Source: Symbiodinium natans (Eukaryota > Sar > Dinophyceae > Suessiales > Symbiodiniaceae). Taken from it: a stretch of DNA of 29,446 nt. Position 1 is the first letter of the stretch; every line of letters starts with the position of its first letter. Below, one piece after another: positions 22,851 to 29,446 of this stretch. Made by a program: the position numbers and the translations under genes. Under the pieces are notes generated by a model, which had not been told where the DNA came from, did not search any database, and saw only the letters and a list, made by a program, of their open reading frames with translations. The stretch spans positions 1-29,446 of the forward strand of contig CAJNDS010001190.1 in NCBI GenBank assembly GCA_905221605.1, in the 5' to 3' direction.

Positions 22851-25530
22851 AGTCTGGGGTTAAGAAGAGCGCAAAGAGTTCCCTTTGCCCAAGGTAAGGG
22901 GAACAGAGGATAGTATGGCCGTGCAAATGCAAGGCAGCTTCGTTACCCTCAAATATCAGACAAGGCGTAGGTAGCTGGCTGTTCTCTTCGATTACTTTGT
23001 GAAGGAAGGTGCCAGGGCTGGCTCCTCTTCGTTCAATGTCAACGACCTCAATGATCGATGCTTGGGTAAGCGCATGCACAGTATCACGAGCCTGGGAAGC
23101 ATTGAGCATTGCTAAGGCACATTGATCATCTTGTTCGACATATAGGAAGAAGTCGACTGGCAGAGACTTCTTGCGGGCGTTGGCATCTTTCAAGTGCTGC
23201 ACATAGAGAGTATTTTGCTGTCCCTTTACAAGGAGGAATTGAGGGATGAACTCGTCTCTATACGCGACAAACTCAAGATGCAACGCTTTGAGAAAGCTGA
23301 TCAGGCACCACCCTTGTGCAGGGAAGTCAAGAAAATGTAAAGCAAACTTGGCACCGAGATTCGCAACAGTCTCTCTGCACAAATTGGCCATGACATTGCG
23401 TCTCGATCCACACAAAAGTTGTAATTGAGGGTCGACAATTTGCAAGACACGCTGGATGGCCGATGGGATTCCTTTTTCTTGCAATAAGTCTTGCGTTTGA
23501 TGGTATCGAGTTTCCGTCACAAAGGAAATTCCTCTAGGAATGCCGGACGCGCTCTCTCTAATGCCTTGGAATTTACCTTGGCCGGGGGTATACTCCAGAG
23601 CAACAGGTTTATTGACAATTAAACCTTGTTTGATCCAGCCAACAGCATTAAGTTCATCGCATGGAAAAGGCGCATGAAACTTATGCGAAAACTTGTCTTG
23701 TAGCTTAACAGCTGTAGTAGCAGCAAGAACTTGTTGGCCATAGCTAGGCCAGTATTGGAGAAACTGTGAGAGGGGAAGCGGCTTCCAATGACTGTCGGGG
23801 TTTTCATTCAGTAACTCTCGAAGGGATGTGTGTTTGATCGCAGCTTTGAGAGCACCAGGGTAGAAGCAGTTCCCAACAATGGAAGCAATACACATATCAT
23901 TAATGTGTTCTTCCACATCTGCAAGCCAGATATCGAGCTCAGCATCTCTCAACATTTCCTTGTAGTGAGCAACCCTGAAAGGAGGAATGCCACTATCACC
24001 TATAAGGAAGGCATTTTCTGCACGGAGAAATTCGTAATTAGCTTCCGCAAAGCGATCCATTGCTGCAAGGCTTGGGATGTCCGCTTGAAGAGAAAGCTTC
24101 TGAACATCTGTGACAAAGCGCAGGCCAATGGGTCCATCAGGAACAAATTTTTCCCATTGTAGATTTGGAACCCCATTGGAGGTATTAGCCGCTTGTGAGA
24201 ATTGCCTCTGGAAAGCTTCAGCTCCGCCGAAGCTGGGTACATGGTAAAGAAGGGCAGAGGGGTGGTAAAAGTATGCAGCCAATCGAAGCCCCCTCTCGCG
24301 ATCAAAGCGTTTGGGACGGAGCCAAGGCTTTAGCTTTTCGCCGGGGGGTTTTATTCCGCACATGTGTTCCGCAACAGGACGCCATCCTTGGAACCACGGA
24401 GTGGGGCGATTGCTGAAGGTGCCAATTTGCCCATATCTAGTAAAGAATTTTCTTTTCCTTTCAACATGGCCGAATGTAGCTCCAGCAATATGATGGCAGC
24501 AACAATCACGTATTCCGAAGATCTGCTGAATGAAGCCCTGGTGGATGGGCTTCATAGACCCAGCATTTTCAAGGAAGATGTGCACGCACTGAAGGATACT
24601 GGGTTCAATGCTTTGGAATGCAAGCAAAATCGCGTATAAGACAAGCATGTGTTGCGAGCGGTCTCCCAGAAGTCCTAATCCACCTGAGCTGGACCCTGCA
24701 ACCGTGAGATCTTGGCAGGGGGAACCGGCGGGAATGATGATGGCTGTTTTTTGTGGATGAATCCTTCCCAGGAAGGACAAACATTCACGCAGCAATCGGT
24801 AATCCTCTTTAAGTAGAGTCCAAACGTCATTAATTGCGATCGATGGCACACGGCGCGAGTCAAGAGCCCATCTTTGGCTTTTGTCATAGTCATACTTATG
24901 GCATATGAGGGCGCGAAGGACGCTGTCACTTTCTGCACTCACAGCCGCAACAGGTTGTTGCTTGAGGCATTCAACGGTGACAGCACGTGATATTCCGCAT
25001 CCATCAAAAAGCGATAAGATGATGTAACGTTCAACACCAAGTGCGACCTGTATGCAGTCTTCCGACGAGACAGCATTAATTTGATTGTTCCTGCTTCCAA
25101 TTTTACCATCTTTTCTCTTGGAGACAGGCTTGGCATTGTTAAGCTTATCGAGGCTTTTCTTGACTCTACGCATCTGAGAATCAGAGCTCAAGTCGGGCTT
25201 GGCTTTAAGGGGCTGGCTGCCCCTATCAGAGCCATTCTTCTCAGAGTTCAGCGCAGTTTGAACTTCATGTTGTTGCGGTCTCTGTTCCTCATCGGAATCA
25301 GTAGCAATGGAGTGCACTTCAGGAAGAGATGCACTATCAAGTTGTGTCGCCAGAGCAGTACTAGAGTCGGGTTGGAGACTAACACTGGCTTGGTGTTCTG
25401 ACTCCTCATCGAGTTTGCCCTTTTGGGCGAGAGTAAATTCAGTACCGCTTTTACATTCCTCGGCTTGTGGCAGAAGATGGGCACAGGACGGATTAGGCAA
25501 GCCAAAATCATCCTCTGAGGTGATGGTCAT
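22828..25530 (-). CDS. C5 cytosine DNA methyltransferase carried by the retroelement
   Basis: 900 aa, starting at the ATG that directly follows the ORF1 stop. The first 165 residues are Ser/Gln/Glu-rich and ungainly, ending in a basic stretch. The catalytic domain spans about 168-570 with the canonical motif order: I LSLFDGCGIS (172-181), II SAE (198-200), III NDV (234-236), IV GSPCQDL (catalytic C272), VI FLENAG (E321), VIII VERKRKFF (356-363) and X GNCFYPGA (553-560). The GSPCQDL...GLLGDR stretch resembles the Dnmt3 form of motif IV rather than bacterial enzymes. About 330 unrecognised residues follow. The enzyme should transfer a methyl group from S-adenosylmethionine to cytosine in DNA, perhaps to newly copied element DNA. 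Retroelement-borne methyltransferases are reported from dinoflagellates and charophyte algae. All catalytic residues look intact. Confidence 0.93.
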   Translation of the reverse strand: MTITSEDDFGLPNPSCAHLLPQAEECKSGTEFTLAQKGKLDEESEHQASVSLQPDSSTALATQLDSASLPEVHSIATDSDEEQRPQQHEVQTALNSEKNGSDRGSQPLKAKPDLSSDSQMRRVKKSLDKLNNAKPVSKRKDGKIGSRNNQINAVSSEDCIQVALGVERYIILSLFDGCGISRAVTVECLKQQPVAAVSAESDSVLRALICHKYDYDKSQRWALDSRRVPSIAINDVWTLLKEDYRLLRECLSFLGRIHPQKTAIIIPAGSPCQDLTVAGSSSGGLGLLGDRSQHMLVLYAILLAFQSIEPSILQCVHIFLENAGSMKPIHQGFIQQIFGIRDCCCHHIAGATFGHVERKRKFFTRYGQIGTFSNRPTPWFQGWRPVAEHMCGIKPPGEKLKPWLRPKRFDRERGLRLAAYFYHPSALLYHVPSFGGAEAFQRQFSQAANTSNGVPNLQWEKFVPDGPIGLRFVTDVQKLSLQADIPSLAAMDRFAEANYEFLRAENAFLIGDSGIPPFRVAHYKEMLRDAELDIWLADVEEHINDMCIASIVGNCFYPGALKAAIKHTSLRELLNENPDSHWKPLPLSQFLQYWPSYGQQVLAATTAVKLQDKFSHKFHAPFPCDELNAVGWIKQGLIVNKPVALEYTPGQGKFQGIRESASGIPRGISFVTETRYHQTQDLLQEKGIPSAIQRVLQIVDPQLQLLCGSRRNVMANLCRETVANLGAKFALHFLDFPAQGWCLISFLKALHLEFVAYRDEFIPQFLLVKGQQNTLYVQHLKDANARKKSLPVDFFLYVEQDDQCALAMLNASQARDTVHALTQASIIEVVDIERRGASPGTFLHKVIEENSQLPTPCLIFEGNEAALHLHGHTILCSPYLGQRELFALFLTPDFAENKNQ

Positions 25531-25533
25531 TTA
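25528..25533 (-). promoter_or_regulatory. Stop-start junction TAAATG between ORF1 and the methyltransferase
   Basis: The TAA of ORF1 (25533-25531) is followed without a gap by the ATG of the methyltransferase (25530-25528). This allows the same ribosomes to terminate and restart. It also explains why the methyltransferase ORF has no leader of its own. Confidence 0.6.
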
Positions 25534-28125
25534 GGTTGCAGAAGGGACAGGGCTGTCCCAGCTTGCGACCTTCGTTATCTTAGCTTGCTCAATAGCGAGT
25601 GTTTCACTACTGATATGCTGTTCTGCGTTTTCACTGGGATCAGCATGATGCCGGATAATCTCATTAAAAGAGTTAATGAGAGCAGTGGCGGGGTAAAGCT
25701 GATTGGCACAAACACTTCTGATGAAGATGGCTTCAATGTAGTGCTCAGCCTTAATCAATTGTGCCCACAAATTTTCTTTACGGACTCCGTAGATTGAGTC
25801 ATAAAGAAGAATTGAGTCTCCTGCTTGTTCTTTGGCATGGTGTAGCACTAGGTAGTGCTTAGCACTAGGACCATGCATAACGAGTGCAACGACAATATAT
25901 GCCTGTTGCATGACTGATACCGTACTGCCAAGAAAGCTTTGGATATCCGCCTCGCTTTTGCAGACTTGCGCAAAAGAGCTTTTCTGAGTCTTCTGTGTGA
26001 GAAGGCAGAAGAAAGACGGGAGTCTTTGAATGGCAAGTTTGCACGTGTCATTGCGAGGGCTCAAGTTTTGCTGCATGCACGCAATCGCAAGGTCAGCAAG
26101 TTGACCTAGATCAGCGAGGATACTGATCTGATCAGAGGAGTCCTGTTCAGAATGCAACGGCAGAGCAAGAATGGGCTGAGGCTGCTGGCACATGGAGCAC
26201 TTGCAGTGGATCTGGACAAGCATGGTGTATTGCTCCTTGGCCGGAATAGCCCAAATGGCCTTACTATACACCTCAGTAAAGCTTTGAAGCTCCAACGGTG
26301 TAGCACTTGCCAATTGAAGATAGGTCAGACCAAGTATGTGTGCAAGCTTGGCTCGAGCAGCCTCACGTATATTATATCCAACCGCAGCAAGGACAAGAGC
26401 TGCTTGTTTAGGAAAGGGGGCGTAATGCTGGCATTGCTCTTTGTTCCATTGAGCACACGAGATGACCCGATAGGCAGCAGCAACAGGGCAATAAAGGCCA
26501 GCAATGCGCCTTTGCACTTCTTCTTGAACGTTGGCCGGGACTTCCGCCTGGAACCTGAGGACAGTATTACGTCTTCTAGCAATTTCAACCTTTTCCTTGC
26601 TACTCTCAATATTTCTTTTGCCAGTCCCACCTTCTTGACTCAACTGTGCTGAGGCAGAATTTTCCGGTAACATATTGGCAGCCGTATCATCACCTTTAAC
26701 AGCAGGAGGCTTTCCATGGAGCAAAGTCGGGCACTGGGCAGTATCCGATTGCTCCATGGCAACCTTGCTTGACTTCCCATCCTGATGATTGGCACATCTG
26801 GCTTTGTTCGGCTTATTGGCTGCAGTAGCCTTAAGTCTATCATCAGTGTGGATGTTAAAAGCATAGATGACGCTAGTATTAATCCCTATCAACTTGATGA
26901 TATCACATGAGTGACATCGTGGCAGAAATAGAAGTGCGCCCTGATGTAGGGAGACGAGAACATTGTTACTCGCAGAAGATCCCGGATGACAAGCGAGATG
27001 TTGGCCGTTCTTGAGAACTAGCGGGATCTCTAGTTCAGTCTTACCGGTGATGCGGACAAGCAGGTACTGGATAGATCCCAGTTCAGCAGTAAAGTCTTCA
27101 TCCTCTTGGGAAGCCTTAGGAAGGTTTTCTTGCAATCTCCAACCTTGAAAGGCTTCATTTTGGCTGAGAAATGTCTGGACACTCTGCAGCTTCACTAGTT
27201 CGGGAACATCCTCACATTTACCAGTCATAACAACGTAAGGCGCCTGTCTGTCAATGATCAGGAAATGTGTTTCAAGGTCATCCTTGTGCCAAATTGTACT
27301 AGCAATTCGTTGTTTGGACAAGGGGTGATACTCATCCCTTGCTCTGACATGGATCAATCTTCCTTGCCCAATCTTATCGCTCCCAGAGTGGCAATTCAAA
27401 AAATGTTCTCTAGGATTCTCGGAAATGTGATTAATGGGCTTGTTGCTCCATCTTGGGGCATCAACAACCTCTTGCAGCAATTGCACTTCAGTTCTTCCAC
27501 AAGGAAGGTCGAAATATTGACATTGGGTGAGCGCATCGGCAGCGGCGACAGTAGCAGTTACATGGACAGCAGGTATGACAACATCAGTGCCAGCTAATAC
27601 ATGTACGATTCCTCTGTATTGCACCGGAATTTTGATGTACTCAAGATCCTGAATAATGTCTTGCATGTCTCCGGTGCAATTGTGAAAAGTGATCTGCAGA
27701 GAAACCTCTGTAGAATTGAAAGGTTGAGTCACCTTCCAAGCAAAGATTTCCTGTGAGTTCTTCACATTGCAAATGTGAAATCTTGCGGCATGCAACGCAA
27801 GGCTGTCAGGGATGGTAAGCTGCTTTTGCCGAAGACCCAAGATAGCCTTCTGCAGCTGATAGGGGTCCGCAAAGATCCTCAGATACTTCCCAGGAGCAGT
27901 GTGGAACGCATTCATAAGCCTGTGCTGATTGAGAATGCAATGCACTTGAAAGGCTTCATCCTTAGTTCGGGCAGAGTTGATAGCATAAGGGAGGTCAACG
28001 AAGTTGACACTATTGCCCGGCATCCCTTCAAGAGGCGCAAAGCGATACCAGACCTGGAGCTCAATTTGTGATTTGCCTTCAGTTTGTTTGAGCACCTTAT
28101 CATACATCTCTTCAACCTTCAGCAT
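25531..28125 (-). CDS. Retroelement ORF1 with a ubiquitin-specific-protease-like C-terminus
   Basis: 864 aa from the ATG at 28125. The same frame is open to about 28329 and contains a protein-like segment with CVVC, so the true protein probably starts further up, through the overlapping frame 28768-28274. Residues 1-430 are unrecognised. A low-complexity linker follows (430-520). From 540 to the end the order of segments recalls a C19 deubiquitinase: a possible Cys box AGLYCPVAAAY (C546), a CKCSMC pair (641-646) before LALPLH, RLPSFFCLLTQ (701-711), then AYIVVALVMHGPSAKHYLVLHHA (H757) and ILLYDS (D776). Only the last block is a good match, and a papain-like fold of another family is possible. 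If active it would cleave ubiquitin or a similar modifier, perhaps to protect element proteins. It is coupled to the methyltransferase by TAAATG. Confidence 0.75.
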   Translation of the reverse strand: MLKVEEMYDKVLKQTEGKSQIELQVWYRFAPLEGMPGNSVNFVDLPYAINSARTKDEAFQVHCILNQHRLMNAFHTAPGKYLRIFADPYQLQKAILGLRQKQLTIPDSLALHAARFHICNVKNSQEIFAWKVTQPFNSTEVSLQITFHNCTGDMQDIIQDLEYIKIPVQYRGIVHVLAGTDVVIPAVHVTATVAAADALTQCQYFDLPCGRTEVQLLQEVVDAPRWSNKPINHISENPREHFLNCHSGSDKIGQGRLIHVRARDEYHPLSKQRIASTIWHKDDLETHFLIIDRQAPYVVMTGKCEDVPELVKLQSVQTFLSQNEAFQGWRLQENLPKASQEDEDFTAELGSIQYLLVRITGKTELEIPLVLKNGQHLACHPGSSASNNVLVSLHQGALLFLPRCHSCDIIKLIGINTSVIYAFNIHTDDRLKATAANKPNKARCANHQDGKSSKVAMEQSDTAQCPTLLHGKPPAVKGDDTAANMLPENSASAQLSQEGGTGKRNIESSKEKVEIARRRNTVLRFQAEVPANVQEEVQRRIAGLYCPVAAAYRVISCAQWNKEQCQHYAPFPKQAALVLAAVGYNIREAARAKLAHILGLTYLQLASATPLELQSFTEVYSKAIWAIPAKEQYTMLVQIHCKCSMCQQPQPILALPLHSEQDSSDQISILADLGQLADLAIACMQQNLSPRNDTCKLAIQRLPSFFCLLTQKTQKSSFAQVCKSEADIQSFLGSTVSVMQQAYIVVALVMHGPSAKHYLVLHHAKEQAGDSILLYDSIYGVRKENLWAQLIKAEHYIEAIFIRSVCANQLYPATALINSFNEIIRHHADPSENAEQHISSETLAIEQAKITKVASWDSPVPSAT

Positions 28126-28273
28126 GAAAGCTTGAAGTTGACTTATGCTGATCTTAGGCGCTCTGAGGCAAACAACACATCGATTCTCCTGATCAGTTAA
28201 CGCAACGATGGGCTGCTGTGGCTTCCTAATGTGAGCCAGTCCAAAGTCTCGACTGAGGTGTTTAACTTCCTCG

Positions 28274-28768
28274 TCAAATGTTCCAACAGTGCCCAGCGAT
28301 AATGACTTCAGTATTGCCGGCTTCTTGCTTCATGGAAGGCGTTATGGCAATGTAATAGCAAGTGTGATGGACAGGGTAGCTGCTGGGAATGTAAGTGACC
28401 AAATATACAAGTTCCCGCTTGCCCTGCACTTCAATGGCACCAATAACCGTCAGGCTGTGGATTTGACGAAGGAAGTCTTCATCATAACTCCTGAAGAGTA
28501 CACAGGGGATGTCTGATATGGAAAGTGAGCTGTGCAAATTACTCACGATCGTTATACTCGTCTGTTGTGTAAGACCCTTCCTTAGATTGTGAAGGAAACT
28601 CTTACTAGGGTTGACGAGTAAGATAGATTGGAGCTCTGAGCCCTGCACTTGGCGCAATTCTTGCATAGTTTGTGTAGACACGATGCATCCATCTCTAAGA
28701 TACTCCAGCAAATGTGTTGATGGTGTTCTGGCAAAGAGAGCATCATACTCAGTGAGATGACCCAACAT
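28274..28768 (-). CDS. N-terminal part of ORF1 in another frame
   Basis: 164 codons from an ATG (28768, MLGHLTEYDAL). It overlaps the upstream open part of ORF1 (28329-28274), which lies in the +1 frame relative to it. Its product has normal composition and no family I recognise. The next reading frame to the left is open but lacks an ATG for 68 codons, so the simplest reading is that both are one protein interrupted by a +1 shift or an indel. It could also be a separate small protein. The leader region with the 55-bp array lies directly upstream. Confidence 0.5.
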   Translation of the reverse strand: MLGHLTEYDALFARTPSTHLLEYLRDGCIVSTQTMQELRQVQGSELQSILLVNPSKSFLHNLRKGLTQQTSITIVSNLHSSLSISDIPCVLFRSYDEDFLRQIHSLTVIGAIEVQGKRELVYLVTYIPSSYPVHHTCYYIAITPSMKQEAGNTEVIIAGHCWNI

Positions 28769-28990
28769 AAAGTCGGCAAGACACTGAAATGCGCTTCCAT
28801 CGATGTTGCCTATCCGTACTGCACAATGCGCAAGACAAATTTGCCAAAAGGTGCAAATAAAGTAAAGAAGCTCCCACCCTTAAGAAGTTTGCAAGAAAGA
28901 GAACGTGCGTTCACACTCAGCAACTTAACAAGGAAATAAACGGGCGTTCCCAACTTTGATAAAGAAAGGGAACACAACGTAAAAAGTAAG

Positions 28991-29129
28991 AGAAAGAGAA
29001 CGGGCGTTCTCAATCTCAGCAAGTTGCAAGAAAGAGAAGCGTCAGAGAAAGAGAACGGGCGTTCTCAGTCTCACTCGTCAAGCAAGAAAGAGAAACAAAG
29101 AGAAAGAGAACGGGCGTTCTCAGTCTCCA
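28991..29129. repeat. 55-bp tandem array, each unit with a palindrome
   Basis: Units start at 28991, 29046 and 29101 (spacing 55 and 55; the last is partial). Each begins AGAAAGAGAACGGGCGTTCT and contains the palindrome GAGAACG / GG / CGTTCTC. The second half repeats a GCAAGAAAGAGA block. Degenerate units lie further left, at 28894-28920 (GAACG TG CGTTC) and 28932-28957 (AACG GG CGTT). Confidence 0.85.
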
Positions 29130-29152
29130 CTAGTTAGAGAAAGGTGGCAGGA

Positions 29153-29191
29153 CAACTGAGGGCTCAGTTGACGCAACTTTCGAGCGTCAAC
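29153..29191. repeat. Two overlapping inverted repeats
   Basis: First, CAACTGAG / GG / CTCAGTTG (29153-29170), a GG-centred palindrome. Second, GTTGACGC (29167-29174) pairs with GCGTCAAC (29184-29191) over a nine-base loop. They share GTTG, so only one hairpin can form at a time. Confidence 0.8.
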
Positions 29192-29446
29192 CCACAAAGA
29201 CTTAAGGGAAAGCCAATGCAGCTTGCAAAGTGTTTACAGTGCGAAATCCAAAGCCAAGCTTGGATTCTTCTTGGAAGCGGGCGCTCACAAGGAACTGCGC
29301 AATGCTAAGAACCCCTAGCTACAAAGCAAACACAGTACCAAGCACACCTACGCCTCCAGGCTGTCCCAGAGGGGCCGCTACCTACGTGGGTTCCAAGCAA
29401 AGCCAAATCTTTAGCTACGGACTCCCACCCCTTCTAGCAAAGCGGC

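Larger units (their letters stand above)
15494..29446 (-). mobile_element. Large non-LTR retrotransposon (LINE) with methyltransferase and extra domains
   Basis: The unit holds a repeat-bearing leader, ORF1, a C5 methyltransferase, an APE endonuclease with RT, and RNase H with a polymerase-like domain, all on the minus strand and linked by overlaps. APE plus RT plus RNase H, without integrase, protease or long terminal repeats, defines a LINE of the I/R1/RTE-like type rather than an LTR element. The length, about 13-14 kb, is far above the usual 4-8 kb. The right boundary is not seen (possibly beyond 29446). The left boundary is uncertain: I placed it after the 193-aa ORF, but no poly(A) tract or target-site duplication was found, and the element may extend through the paralogue pair or beyond. 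Confidence 0.8.
28769..29446 (-). promoter_or_regulatory. Non-coding leader of the retroelement (candidate promoter / 5' UTR)
   Basis: About 680 bp upstream of the first ORF with no supported gene. It is built of purine-rich tracts (AGAAAGAGAA), GG-centred palindromes and the 55-bp tandem array. In several LINEs the 5' UTR contains tandem monomers that act as promoter; by analogy this may be the transcription start region. The 5' boundary of the element is not visible. Confidence 0.4.

Noticed and set aside
25498-25515. Spliced-leader-like ATTTTGGCTTG near the start of the methyltransferase ORF
   Set aside because: It lies inside the coding sequence (DDFGLPN) and lacks the final CAAG; likely chance.
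22828-25530. Methyltransferase as part of a bacterial restriction-modification system
   Set aside because: No endonuclease partner of that kind; motif IV looks Dnmt3-like and the gene is coupled to LINE ORFs.
28991-29129. 55-bp repeats as a CRISPR array
   Set aside because: The whole unit repeats, with no unique spacers, and there are no cas genes; it is a simple tandem array.
1-29446. Spliceosomal introns interrupting the ORFs
   Set aside because: The frames are long and continuous, and the few frame switches are overlaps, not gaps with splice sites I could support.

Overview
The window reads as eukaryotic nuclear DNA, most likely from a dinoflagellate alga. The evidence is indirect. Very long intronless ORFs lie one after another on a single (minus) strand. 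Several of them are preceded by short stretches that look like decayed copies of the 3' half of the dinoflagellate spliced leader (ATTTTGGCTCAAG). A cytosine methyltransferase gene sits inside a non-LTR retrotransposon, an association reported before from dinoflagellates. Nothing suggests bacterial operons: there are no Shine-Dalgarno series, tRNAs or rRNAs. Every gene I can support is on the minus strand, so transcription runs from right (29446) to left (1).

Right part (about 15.5-29.4 kb): a large LINE-type retroelement. From its 5' side it holds a non-coding leader with a 55-bp tandem array and several palindromes (28.77-29.45 kb). ORF1 follows as two overlapping frames (28768-28274, then 28329-25531); its C-terminus resembles a ubiquitin-specific protease. 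Next is a C5 cytosine DNA methyltransferase ORF that starts directly on the ORF1 stop (TAAATG). A bridging frame ends in an ATGA overlap with the next ORF, which carries an APE-type endonuclease and a reverse transcriptase. The ORF after that overlaps in the -1 frame and carries a CCHC zinc motif, an RNase H with all four acidic residues, and a further domain whose motifs recall a family-A DNA polymerase palm. A small ORF (16075-15494) follows.

Middle part (about 10.3-15.2 kb): unrecognised ORFs. Two (15146-13794 and 13630-12230) are diverged tandem paralogues. Spliced-leader-like relics precede them; the second has a double relic. A weak ORF, a gene-poor stretch with two identical 25-bp palindromic repeats, and another small ORF follow.

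Left part (1-10 kb): visibly more GC-rich. It encodes an alpha/beta-hydrolase-like protein, a protein of about 819 aa with glycosyltransferase-like features, a second hydrolase-like ORF, and a very large SF1 (Upf1-like) helicase that runs off the left edge with all main motifs present. This may be the accessory part of the same giant element or the 5' half of a second one.

Two features cross these parts. One is a series of stop/start overlaps (TAAATG, ATGA, TGATG, ATGAATG), which suggests translation by termination-reinitiation on a polycistronic RNA. The other is a family of perfect palindromes with unrelated 7-9 bp arms but always the same GG centre (GGGC core on the plus strand), both inside and between genes.
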